From: Gammaproteobacteria bacterium
GTDB taxonomy: Bacteria; Pseudomonadota; Gammaproteobacteria; Natronospirales; REEB76
Direction of reading: 5' to 3'
Length of the DNA: 62,668 bases
Assembly (NCBI GenBank): GCA_027315405.1
Contig: DAHUYB010000019.1
Coordinates: forward strand, 1 to 62,668
In this document: one piece after another, positions 55,494 to 62,668 of the stretch
Layout: each line of letters starts with the position of its first letter
Numbering within the stretch: the first letter of the stretch is position 1
Program-made: the position numbers and the translations under genes
The notes under the pieces: model-generated
What the model was told of the DNA's origin: nothing
The model's input: the letters and a program-made list of their open reading frames with translations, nothing else
The model's database searches: none

Positions 55494-56833
55494 ATATGAC
55501 GAGCGCAGCCTTGCGTCCTTACGTCGAGGGGTTCAAAACCCTCGAGACAGCGCCCGCGGGAAACGCGCCCGCCTGGCTCGCCGGTTTGCGCCGGGATGCG
55601 TTTGCCCGTTTTGCCGATCGCGGTTTTCCTGGGGAACGTCATGAAGAGTGGAAATACACCAGCACCCGGCCGCTGGAAAAGCGCGCCTTCAGCCTGGCAA
55701 CACCGGCACATGACTCTGTCAGCGCACGCGATATTGCACCGATCCTCGTGCACGAGATGCCGGTGCATACGCTGGTATTCGTGAATGGAAATCCCGTTGC
55801 GGCGCTCAGCACGGCTTCATCCGCGATCCGCGGCCTGCGTATTTTCAGTCTCAACCAGGCTTTAGAACAGAATGCCGTTGTATTACAGCCGTACCTGATT
55901 CCCGAATCGGTATGGGCGGATGATGCATTCACTGCCTTGAATACCGCGTTCCTGAAAGATGGTGTGGTCGTGGATAGCGACGCGAAAGTGCAACTGGATC
56001 GTCCATTGCAACTGATATTCGTGTCCACGCACCAGACATCCTCCCTCGCCTGCCACCCACGCATCCTGGTGCGACTCGCTAATGATTCTCAAGCGACACT
56101 CATCGAAACCTATCTCGGACTCGAAGGTGCCGCCAACTTCACCAACAGTTACACACAGATTGTGCTTGGCGAAAACGCGCGACTCGAACATCTGCGCGTA
56201 CAACGGGAAAGTCTGGGTGATTTCCACGTCAGCCGTGTGCATGTCAGTCAACAAGGCGGCAGCTCTTACCTTTCCCATACGCTCAATCTCGGCGGTTTGT
56301 GGGTGCGCACGGATCTGCAGGCACGGCTGGAAGCACCGCTTGCGGAAGCGGTTTTCAACGGCCTGTACGCCGTCAACGGCAGGCAGCATGTGGATAATCA
56401 CACCCGCGTTGACCACTTGGCGCCCGCCACCCGCAGCAACGAGTTGTACCGCGGCATTATCGGCGGCCACGCCCGCGCGGTGTTCAACGGCAAGGTAGTG
56501 GTTGCCAAGCATGCGGTAAAGACCGACGCGGCCCAAACCAGCAACAACTTGTTGCTGTCACGCACCGCGGAAATTGACACCAAGCCGGAACTGGAGATCT
56601 ATGCCGACGATGTGAAATGCAGCCATGGCGCCACCATCGGCCAACTGGACGAGCAGGCGCTGTTCTACCTGCGTTCCCGCGGAATCGATTTGCAAACTGC
56701 GCGTGCCCTGCTGGTCGAGGCTTTTAGCCTTAAGCTCTTGGAGCGCATCCCGGCGTCGAGACTGCGTGCCTACGCCGCCCGCCAAATCAAGACGGCGCTG
56801 CCCCGCCAATCCGCGGTGGCGGAGTGGGCATGA
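55490..56833 (+). CDS. sufD: Fe-S assembly scaffold SufD
   Basis: Paralogue of SufB, 447 residues, partner in the SufBC2D complex. N-terminal RGFPGERHEEWKYTSTRPLE-like region (DRGFPGERHEEWKYTSTRPL), beta-helix core, and the C-terminal ELEIYADDVKCSHGATIGQL and DEQALFYLRSRGI. Coupled to sufC upstream and sufS downstream by ATGA overlaps. Confidence 0.96.
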   Translation: MNMTSAALRPYVEGFKTLETAPAGNAPAWLAGLRRDAFARFADRGFPGERHEEWKYTSTRPLEKRAFSLATPAHDSVSARDIAPILVHEMPVHTLVFVNGNPVAALSTASSAIRGLRIFSLNQALEQNAVVLQPYLIPESVWADDAFTALNTAFLKDGVVVDSDAKVQLDRPLQLIFVSTHQTSSLACHPRILVRLANDSQATLIETYLGLEGAANFTNSYTQIVLGENARLEHLRVQRESLGDFHVSRVHVSQQGGSSYLSHTLNLGGLWVRTDLQARLEAPLAEAVFNGLYAVNGRQHVDNHTRVDHLAPATRSNELYRGIIGGHARAVFNGKVVVAKHAVKTDAAQTSNNLLLSRTAEIDTKPELEIYADDVKCSHGATIGQLDEQALFYLRSRGIDLQTARALLVEAFSLKLLERIPASRLRAYAARQIKTALPRQSAVAEWA

Positions 56834-58086
56834 ACGCGCGGCACGATCGTAACCCCCTGCTCATGCCGGATTTCGATGCGCCGCGCTGGCGGCGCGACTT
56901 CCCCATCCTGCAGCAACAGATTCACGGCAAACCGCTGGTGTATCTGGACAACGCCGCTACCTCTCAAAAGCCCCAGGCGGTCATTGATGCGGTTGCCGAC
57001 TATTATGAGAAGCTCAATTCGAACGTGCACCGTGGCGTGCATCAACTGAGCGAATTGGCCACCGTAGCGTATGAAGGTGCGCGTGAGAAGCTGCGGCGCT
57101 TCATCAATGCCGCTACCCTGAAGGAAATCATCTTCGTGCGCGGCGCCACCGAAGCCATCAACCTGGTGGCCCAGAGTTACGGCCGCAGCCGTTTCCAGAG
57201 CGGCGACGAGATCATCCTCTCGGAGATGGAGCACCATTCCAACATCGTGCCCTGGCAGCTCCTGCGTGAGCAGATGGGCGCGGTATTAAAAATAGTACCC
57301 ATCACCGATGCCGGCGAGCTGGAACCCGGCGCCTATGAAAAGCTGTTCAGCTCGCGTACCCGGCTGGTGGCTCTCGCTCACATCTCCAATGCGCTGGGTA
57401 GCATCAATCCCGTGAAGAAAATGATTGCGCATGCGCACAGGCACGGGGTGCCGGTGTTGCTGGACGGTGCCCAGGCGGTGCCGCATCTGCCGGTGGACGT
57501 CAGGGACCTGGATTGCGATTTCTACGCCTTCTCCGGTCATAAGATGTTCGGCCCCACCGGCATCGGCGTGCTCTACGCAAAAGAAGCCTTGCTCGCCGAG
57601 ATGCCGCCTTATCAGGGTGGCGGCGACATGATCCGCACGGTGCGTTTTACCGGCAGCACCTGGAATGAGCTGCCTCACAAGTTCGAAGCCGGCACACCGG
57701 ATATCGCCGGCACCATCGGTTTGGGCGCGGCGGTGGATTATCTGGGAAGCATCGGCATGCTAGCTATCCGGAATTACGAGCAGGCTCTGCTTGAATACGG
57801 CACGCAACGCCTGCAAGCAGTTAAAAACCTGAAGCTCGTGGGTACCGCACGGCACAAAGCCGGCGTGCTGTCCTTCGTGATGGAGGGCATCCACCCTCAC
57901 GACATCGGCACCATCGTGGATCGTGAAGGCGTCGCCATCCGCACTGGTCATCACTGCGCCATGCCGGTGATGGAGCATTTCCGTATCCCCGCCACGGCCC
58001 GCGCCTCCCTCGCCTTCTACAACACCCGCGACGATATCGATGCGCTGGTGCAGGCCTTGGAAAAAGTCCGCGAGATATTCCGCTGA
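56830..58086 (+). CDS. sufS: Cysteine desulfurase SufS
   Basis: PLP enzyme that takes sulfur from cysteine for Fe-S clusters; 418 residues from ATG 56830, which overlaps the sufD stop. PLP lysine in YAFSGHKMFGPTGIGVLY, substrate region YLDNAATSQKPQAVIDA, and the catalytic cysteine in RTGHHCAMPVMEHF. Type II (SufS) desulfurase; with SufU beside it, sulfur transfer would go through SufU rather than SufE. Confidence 0.96.
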   Translation: MNARHDRNPLLMPDFDAPRWRRDFPILQQQIHGKPLVYLDNAATSQKPQAVIDAVADYYEKLNSNVHRGVHQLSELATVAYEGAREKLRRFINAATLKEIIFVRGATEAINLVAQSYGRSRFQSGDEIILSEMEHHSNIVPWQLLREQMGAVLKIVPITDAGELEPGAYEKLFSSRTRLVALAHISNALGSINPVKKMIAHAHRHGVPVLLDGAQAVPHLPVDVRDLDCDFYAFSGHKMFGPTGIGVLYAKEALLAEMPPYQGGGDMIRTVRFTGSTWNELPHKFEAGTPDIAGTIGLGAAVDYLGSIGMLAIRNYEQALLEYGTQRLQAVKNLKLVGTARHKAGVLSFVMEGIHPHDIGTIVDREGVAIRTGHHCAMPVMEHFRIPATARASLAFYNTRDDIDALVQALEKVREIFR

Positions 58087-58535
58087 TGGACCTCAAGGAA
58101 CTCTATAAGGATGTGATCGTGGACCACAACCGCAGTCCGCGTAACTTCCGCAAGATCCCCGACGCCACACGCATCCAGGAAGGCTTCAATCCCCTGTGCG
58201 GCGACAAGCTCACCGTATATCTCAAACTCGACGGCGAGCGCATCAGCGATCTGAGCTTTGAGGGCTCCGGCTGCGCCATTTCCGTAGCCTCGGCTTCACT
58301 CATGAGCGAACGCCTGAAAGGCAAGACCGTCATGGAAGCCCAACAGCTTTTTGACAAGATGCACGCGCTGCTTACCCGTGAAGATGCGGATAGCGATCTG
58401 GAATCCCTGGGTAAGCTCGCCGTCCTGTCGGGTGTGCGCGAATATCCCTCGCGGGTAAAATGCGCAACGCTCTGCTGGCACACATTGAAAAATATCCTGG
58501 AACATCCAGGCAACCCGCCGGTTTCCACGGAATAG
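58086..58535 (+). CDS. sufU: Sulfur-transfer protein SufU
   Basis: A 149-residue NifU-N-like protein. Three conserved cysteines and the aspartate are in place: FNPLCGDKLTVYLK, GSGCAISVASASLM and RVKCATLCWHTLKN. SufU of Gram-positives is a zinc-dependent sulfur shuttle for SufS; here it takes the place of SufE. It starts on the last base of the sufS stop. Confidence 0.94.
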   Translation: MDLKELYKDVIVDHNRSPRNFRKIPDATRIQEGFNPLCGDKLTVYLKLDGERISDLSFEGSGCAISVASASLMSERLKGKTVMEAQQLFDKMHALLTREDADSDLESLGKLAVLSGVREYPSRVKCATLCWHTLKNILEHPGNPPVSTE

Positions 58536-58538
58536 TCC

Positions 58539-59087
58539 ATGTACGACCGCGACCCCGTCATTCTCAAGCGTGCCTGCGAGGCGTCCATGATCCCCGCTGG
58601 CACCCGCGTCATCATTCCCGAGGGTACCGAGGTGAATGTGGCGCAATCCTTGGGCGGCAGTTTCACCGTCTATGTGGATGGCAATCTGTTGCGCATCGCC
58701 GGCAAGGATGCGGATGCCCTGGGACTGGAACTGCCGGAAGATCCCAAACTGCCGGAGAATCCTACCGACGACGATGTGGAAAAGCTGATCTGGGAGCAGA
58801 TGAAAACCTGCTACGACCCGGAAATTCCCATCAATATCGTGGACCTGGGCCTGGTTTACGAATGCAAGTTGAGCGATTCCGGCGACGGCAATAAACTCGT
58901 GGATGTGAAAATGACCCTGACGGCGCCGGGTTGTGGCATGGGCAACATTCTATCGGCCGATGTGCAGCAGAAGATCGAATCGGTTCCGCTGGTGAAAGCA
59001 GCCCACGTGGAAATAGTTTTCGATCCGCCCTGGAGCCGTGAGATGATGTCGGATGAGGCTAAGCTCCAGACAGGCATGTATTACTAA
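58539..59087 (+). CDS. sufT: SUF-associated protein SufT
   Basis: A 182-residue protein with the MIP18/DUF59 domain: EQMKTCYDPEIPINIVDLGL and MTLTAPGCGMGNILSADVQQ, plus an N-terminal extension (PEGTEVNVAQSLGGSFTVYV) typical of SufT. SufT helps Fe-S protein maturation under high demand. It starts 3 bp after sufU. Confidence 0.95.
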   Translation: MYDRDPVILKRACEASMIPAGTRVIIPEGTEVNVAQSLGGSFTVYVDGNLLRIAGKDADALGLELPEDPKLPENPTDDDVEKLIWEQMKTCYDPEIPINIVDLGLVYECKLSDSGDGNKLVDVKMTLTAPGCGMGNILSADVQQKIESVPLVKAAHVEIVFDPPWSREMMSDEAKLQTGMYY

Positions 59088-59244
59088 CCGAAATGCGTGT
59101 TTTGCTCCAATATCACGCTGCAGCGTTTTTCCCGGTGCTCATTTACTGCTTTGTAAACTCCGCTCCTCAAAAGTGCCGCGCCTTGTTTTGAAGCAAAATC
59201 CATCATTTCGGAACACCTGGCAACCATTTATGAGGTATTTTTGA

Positions 59245-59565
59245 ATGGCAAACTGGGTCAACGTGGGTTCCGTGGAGGAAATCCCTCCCGGCCAATACAA
59301 AACCATTGATATCAATGATGTCCTGGTCGCGGTGTTCAACATTGAGGGCAAGTTCCACGCCATTGAGGATGTCTGCACTCACGACGGTGGGATTCTCACC
59401 GGCGGCCTGTTTGCAGGTTGCGTCATCACCTGTCCGCGCCATGGCGCCCAGTTCGACGTGCGCACCGGCGAAGTGCTGGCGGCGCCTGCCTATGAACCTG
59501 TCGCGACCTTTCCGGTGCGAATCGAGGATGGCATGGTGCAGGTCAAGGATGATCGCTGGGATTGA
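59245..59565 (+). CDS. Rieske-type [2Fe-2S] ferredoxin
   Basis: A 106-residue Rieske protein of the non-heme dioxygenase ferredoxin type. The cluster motif C-x-H (DVCTHDGG) and C-x2-H (ITCPRHGAQFD) is intact. No membrane anchor. It follows sufT by 157 bp on the same strand and often accompanies SUF genes; it may be read with them or from its own promoter. Redox partner unknown. Confidence 0.92.
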   Translation: MANWVNVGSVEEIPPGQYKTIDINDVLVAVFNIEGKFHAIEDVCTHDGGILTGGLFAGCVITCPRHGAQFDVRTGEVLAAPAYEPVATFPVRIEDGMVQVKDDRWD

Positions 59566-59577
59566 TTCTCAGATTTT

Positions 59578-59877
59578 TTAATGATCATCTCGTCCTTTGT
59601 TATCGCCGTCTTCCACCGTATATTCGCCCTCAATGGTGACGCCCGCATCCTGCCGCTTTCGGGAGTGATGCGGATGCACATTCAATCCCAGCTTGCGACG
59701 CAGCCACCAAGCGCGCAGATACAGGAAAATGAACGCGATAGCGGCTATGCCGATCAAAATGGCAATGATGATTGCGCCGAAAAACAGCGCAATTACTGCT
59801 ACCCCTATCAATAGCAGCGAGGTCAGGAGCCGGGTCAAGGGACCCCGCTGAGGTTGCATGCCTTGCAGACGAAACAT
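59578..59877 (-). CDS. Small membrane protein of unknown function
   Basis: A 99-residue protein with two closely spaced membrane helices (LLTSLLLIGVAVIALFFGAI, IAILIGIAAIAFIFLYLRAW) and an acidic C-terminal tail (GEYTVEDGDN). ATG 59877 lies 16 bp after the stop of the GT9 gene; an open frame upstream to 59967 overlaps that gene and is not supported. No family recognised. Confidence 0.68.
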   Translation of the reverse strand: MFRLQGMQPQRGPLTRLLTSLLLIGVAVIALFFGAIIIAILIGIAAIAFIFLYLRAWWLRRKLGLNVHPHHSRKRQDAGVTIEGEYTVEDGDNKGRDDH

Positions 59878-59893
59878 TGGATTCACACTCCAT

Positions 59894-60922
59894 TCATTGC
59901 AGATATTTATCGCTGATTTCCGCTGCCGCCGAAAGTATATCAATGGCCAGCATGTCACTTGCTCCACTGCCCATCGGCGGCATGAATACCAGACGTCGGT
60001 CCGCCGCGTTAACCGTTTGCCAACGCAGCGCGGTGGACGAGCGCCGGCGCGGATAGAATGCCGCGGTGCGGCAATTCAACGCCCCGGCAATGTGCAGCGG
60101 GCCGGTAGACCCGCTGATGAACACGTCACAGAATTGCAGGTGCTTGGCGAACTTCACCAGGCCTTCCCGGGAACTATACAGGCAATGAGGCACACCAGTC
60201 AGCAGCCCGGAAAGCGCCTGCGTGCGGGATTCCTCATCCGGACCCGCCGTCAACACTACATGGTGGCCGTTGCGTGATTGCAGATGGCGGGTCAGCTCTG
60301 CGTACTGCTCCAACGAAAGGTTGCTGGCGGAACCCCCGTGCCCGGCATGCACAAATACCAGCCGGCTTGCTCCGGGAATGCGATGGGTGTTTCGGAATTC
60401 CGATTCCAACGTACTGACTTCCGTTTCATGGAAATGCAGATACGGCGGCTGCGGGAGCGGCGCCGGCTGGGAACGGTGATCCAGCAAGAACGCTTTCACC
60501 AGATCCAGGTTGTATTCATATTCCGGTTTCGCCGACTCGGAGCGCCGCTGCTTCAGTCGGTGGTTGTAGAAAACCTGCGCGAGCTTTGTGGCCGGCGCCA
60601 GCCGGTACGGGATGGCTGCGGACCAGACGGCAAGCCCCGTATCGAAACGCGAGAACAAGGTGATCACCGCGTCGAATTTTTTCGGCTTGAGGAGCTTCGC
60701 CAGCGCGAGACCACTACGCAAATCGCCCTTAAATTTCGGGTCAATGATGGCCTCATCTACGAAAGGGCAAATTTCCGCCAGCGGCGCGGTGTAGGCCGGC
60801 ACCAGCACGGCGATATTCGCATCCGGCAGACTGGCCCGCAGCAAAGCCAGCGCCGGCCAAGCGAGCATGAAATCGCCGAGCTTGTCGTTGCGGATGACGA
60901 GTATTTTTTGTTTGAATTTCAT
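59894..60922 (-). CDS. Family 9 glycosyltransferase (heptosyltransferase-like)
   Basis: A 342-residue GT-B enzyme of the lipopolysaccharide heptosyltransferase family. N terminus ILVIRNDKLGDFMLAWPALA, C-terminal domain VFVHAGHGGSASNLSLEQYA and DVFISGSTGPLHIAGALNCR. It would transfer heptose or a related sugar to lipid A core. Standing alone outside an LPS cluster; specificity unknown. Confidence 0.9.
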   Translation of the reverse strand: MKFKQKILVIRNDKLGDFMLAWPALALLRASLPDANIAVLVPAYTAPLAEICPFVDEAIIDPKFKGDLRSGLALAKLLKPKKFDAVITLFSRFDTGLAVWSAAIPYRLAPATKLAQVFYNHRLKQRRSESAKPEYEYNLDLVKAFLLDHRSQPAPLPQPPYLHFHETEVSTLESEFRNTHRIPGASRLVFVHAGHGGSASNLSLEQYAELTRHLQSRNGHHVVLTAGPDEESRTQALSGLLTGVPHCLYSSREGLVKFAKHLQFCDVFISGSTGPLHIAGALNCRTAAFYPRRRSSTALRWQTVNAADRRLVFMPPMGSGASDMLAIDILSAAAEISDKYLQ

Positions 60923-60940
60923 TTTTTCCGAGTTTAATCA

Positions 60941-61012
60941 TTAGCGGAGCGAACAGGCTTTCGCTTTTGTGCTGATTTCGTGGCCACAGTCTTTACACTT
61001 TTTTGTTGCCAT
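60941..61012 (-). pseudogene. Truncated zinc-ribbon protein remnant
   Basis: A 23-residue frame MATKKCKDCGHEISTKAKAC SLR-stop. It starts like the common small zinc-ribbon domain (CxxC followed by KAKAC), but a stop replaces the second CxxC. A remnant is more likely than a functional miniprotein. Confidence 0.4.
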
Positions 61013-61063
61013 GTATTTGCCATCTCGTTTATGATCTATTCCCATTTCTTTGGTTTGCTGCTG

Positions 61064-61645
61064 TTATCCAGTCGTTCTGTCCACCGTACTGAAGTCCTTT
61101 AACCCCAGTGTCTCCCGCGCGATTTTTTCGCACTCGCTCGTTAACCTAATTCGATAAACCTTGCCAGCGTGAATGTGTACGGCCAAAGACACCCGTGCAT
61201 TGGTTACGTTTAGCTTGCGATTTTGCGCGTCAAACATTTTCAGCATATGGGCCTGAAAACTAAGTGCCACCACAATAGAGACAGTGTTGGCCTCACCGGG
61301 GCTGATTTTTATTGGTAGAACAGCAGCTTGGAGCGGTATAAGTCCTTCCATTTTTTGGTGTGGCAGTAATTGCTCACTAAACTTCCATCGCTGTTTGAAT
61401 AGCTCAACCTCCACGGATATGCGCCGCAAAATGACTTGGCGTTGCCCAACATTTTCTACGATGAGGTCAATGTTCTGTAAAGAAGAATTGATTAGTGAGG
61501 GTGCTCCAGGCTGAGCAAGTAACACTAACTTGGTCTTATTACGCAGGCCAAGATAGAGTGCTACACAGCTCGCTAATAATGTACCGGCTGCCGAAGCCCA
61601 ACTGGCAAGCGCATTGTCATGAATTATTAGTAGGAAATCGGCCAT
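61064..61645 (-). CDS. Unknown membrane-anchored protein
   Basis: A 193-residue protein with an N-terminal membrane helix (LASWASAAGTLLASCVALYLG) and a soluble remainder that looks beta-rich (NIDLIVENVGQRQVILRRIS; AVLPIKISPGEANTVSIVVA). I recognise no family. It lies in a lower-G+C patch next to tRNA-Ser and a partial copy of that tRNA, so it could have come with a decayed mobile element. Confidence 0.62.
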   Translation of the reverse strand: MADFLLIIHDNALASWASAAGTLLASCVALYLGLRNKTKLVLLAQPGAPSLINSSLQNIDLIVENVGQRQVILRRISVEVELFKQRWKFSEQLLPHQKMEGLIPLQAAVLPIKISPGEANTVSIVVALSFQAHMLKMFDAQNRKLNVTNARVSLAVHIHAGKVYRIRLTSECEKIARETLGLKDFSTVDRTTG

Positions 61646-62064
61646 AAGAATTTGACGATCCGCCGCACCACTTTTCTCAATGCGGGTTATTACACAAATT
61701 GGCGGAGAGGGTGGGATTATTCCGGGCTGTATTGCTTCGCGTCCAGCTCCGCAATCCAGTCCAGGTCGGGCATCCTGCCCTCCCGCTCAGCTGGACAACG
61801 ATTCACTGGATCGTTGTCTCTTTCCGCTTCGCCCATGCCTCCGCCCCTTCGGGACCCGCGCTGTGCGCGGTTCAAAATCGTTCTAAGCTCGGCTTTCCAT
61901 GCCTCGCTAACAACCCACGATCTGCCATCCATAGCAGATCGGTTCGAAACCATGTTTCTCACCCCGGCGAATTTGTCGAACCCGGCTGATATATTCCTTC
62001 GTGGGTTCGAATTGTAGCTCCGTTTCCTGCCACTGAACTTGAAACGTAACACGTCGATTTAAAT
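61646..62064. other. Gene-free stretch with a partial tRNA-Ser copy
   Basis: About 420 bp with no reading frame I can support; the open frames present lack coding character. The segment is bounded on one side by a 20-bp copy of the tRNA-Ser 3' end (61699-61718) and on the other by the intact gene. Confidence 0.55.
61699..61718. repeat. 20-bp duplicate of the tRNA-Ser 3' end
   Basis: TTGGCGGAGAGGGTGGGATT is repeated exactly at 62065-62084, where it is the CCA end and T-arm side of tRNA-Ser(TGA). A spacing of 366 bp suggests the remains of an integrated element. Confidence 0.7.
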
Positions 62065-62065
62065 T

Positions 62066-62155
62066 TGGCGGAGAGGGTGGGATTCGAACCCACGAAGAGC
62101 TTGCGCCCTTGCCGGTTTTCAAGACCGGTACCTTCAACCACTCGGTCACCTCTCC
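62066..62155 (-). tRNA. tRNA-Ser(TGA)
   Basis: A 90-base tRNA with a long variable arm: acceptor GGAGAGG/CCTCTCC, anticodon stem CCGGT/ACCGG with loop CTTGAAA (anticodon TGA), variable arm around GGGCGCAAGCTC, T arm GTGGGTTCGAATCCCAC, and encoded CCA. Lies 15 bp after serS on the same strand. Confidence 0.96.
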
Positions 62156-62170
62156 TTCAGCGGCCGCGCA

Positions 62171-62668
<498 letters not shown>

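Noticed and set aside
59115-59130. Terminator after sufT (ACGCTGCAGCGT followed by TTTTT)
   Set aside because: The palindrome leaves almost no loop and the stem is only about 5 bp, so I do not list it as a supported terminator.
61717-62052. 111-codon minus-strand frame near tRNA-Ser
   Set aside because: Low coding character, overlaps the region between duplicated tRNA ends, and frames over tRNA flanks are commonly spurious.
61907-62149. 80-codon minus-strand frame reading through tRNA-Ser
   Set aside because: It is a translation of the tRNA gene itself.

Overview
The window is a piece of a gammaproteobacterial chromosome. The gene orders fabD-fabG-acpP-fabF-pabB-pabC-mltG-tmk-holB-pilZ and thrS-infC-rpmI-rplT-pheS-pheT-ihfA-merR, an E. 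coli-like tRNA-Pro(GGG), a SUF cluster led by an Rrf2 regulator, and type II secretion (gsp) genes next to a rhombosortase all fit that class. A non-enteric lineage of the Chromatiales/Acidiferrobacterales kind is my guess; nothing here fixes the species. G+C looks to be in the mid-50s per cent, lower between about 26 and 29 kb.

Layout. 1-10.6 kb, minus strand: one tightly packed run from a rhombosortase through fatty-acid synthesis (fabD, fabG, acpP, fabF), folate precursor synthesis (pabB, pabC), mltG, tmk, holB and pilZ to a TPR/aspartyl-asparaginyl hydroxylase cut by the window edge. 10.7-16.3 kb, plus strand: gspG-H-I-J-K-L-M-N, the pseudopilin and inner-membrane half of a type II secretion system. 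16.4-19.8 kb: a large GAF/PAS/GGDEF/EAL protein. 20.1-30.6 kb: an integrated mobile island (below). 30.5-40.3 kb, minus strand: tRNA-Pro, merR-like gene, ihfA, pheT, pheS, rplT, rpmI, infC, thrS, tRNA-Val, uvrB. 40.3-52.6 kb: aspC, tRNA-Asn, a glycosyltransferase and assorted housekeeping or envelope genes (metallopeptidase, VWA-FHA protein, MAPEG, ABC exporter, mtfA, tatD, M20 peptidase, NERD-like, Mpo1-like, SirB2). 52.7-59.6 kb, plus strand: the SUF iron-sulfur operon, Rrf2-sufB-C-D-S-U-T, followed by a Rieske ferredoxin. 59.6-62.7 kb: small membrane protein, GT9 glycosyltransferase, unknown genes, tRNA-Ser and the 3' part of serS.

The most interesting region is the island at 20.1-30.6 kb. 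A perfect 49-bp direct repeat (20091-20139 and 30515-30563) covering the 3' end of tRNA-Pro(GGG) marks its ends, and a lambda-type tyrosine integrase with an Xis-like partner sits beside the intact tRNA. Two transposons have landed inside it. One is a 4756-bp Tn3-family element with perfect 40-bp inverted repeats, a 6-bp target duplication, a tyrosine recombinase in place of a serine resolvase, and a LysE-type exporter as cargo. The other is a 1572-bp IS1595-family element with 8-bp target duplications and a membrane-anchored passenger gene. Both transposases are freshly broken: tnpA by an 8-bp tandem duplication, the IS1595 transposase by one nonsense codon. Removing the transposons and one copy of each target duplication leaves a compact element of about 4.08 kb: a short HUH/two-tyrosine Rep-like endonuclease, a long hairpin that could be its origin, a gene with a HEPN-like R-x4-H motif whose start lies 8 bp from a near-perfect LexA box, a small unknown gene, xis and int. 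This combination of Rep, SOS-controlled HEPN-like gene and xis-int is the best candidate here for an undescribed system.

Other points of note: PabB carries the TrpE-like PIAGT motif rather than PIKGT; infC appears to start at ATC; structured leaders sit before rpmI and pheS; four palindromic hairpins lie in 132 bp after the M20 peptidase gene; and a 20-bp copy of the tRNA-Ser 3' end marks a possible decayed insertion.
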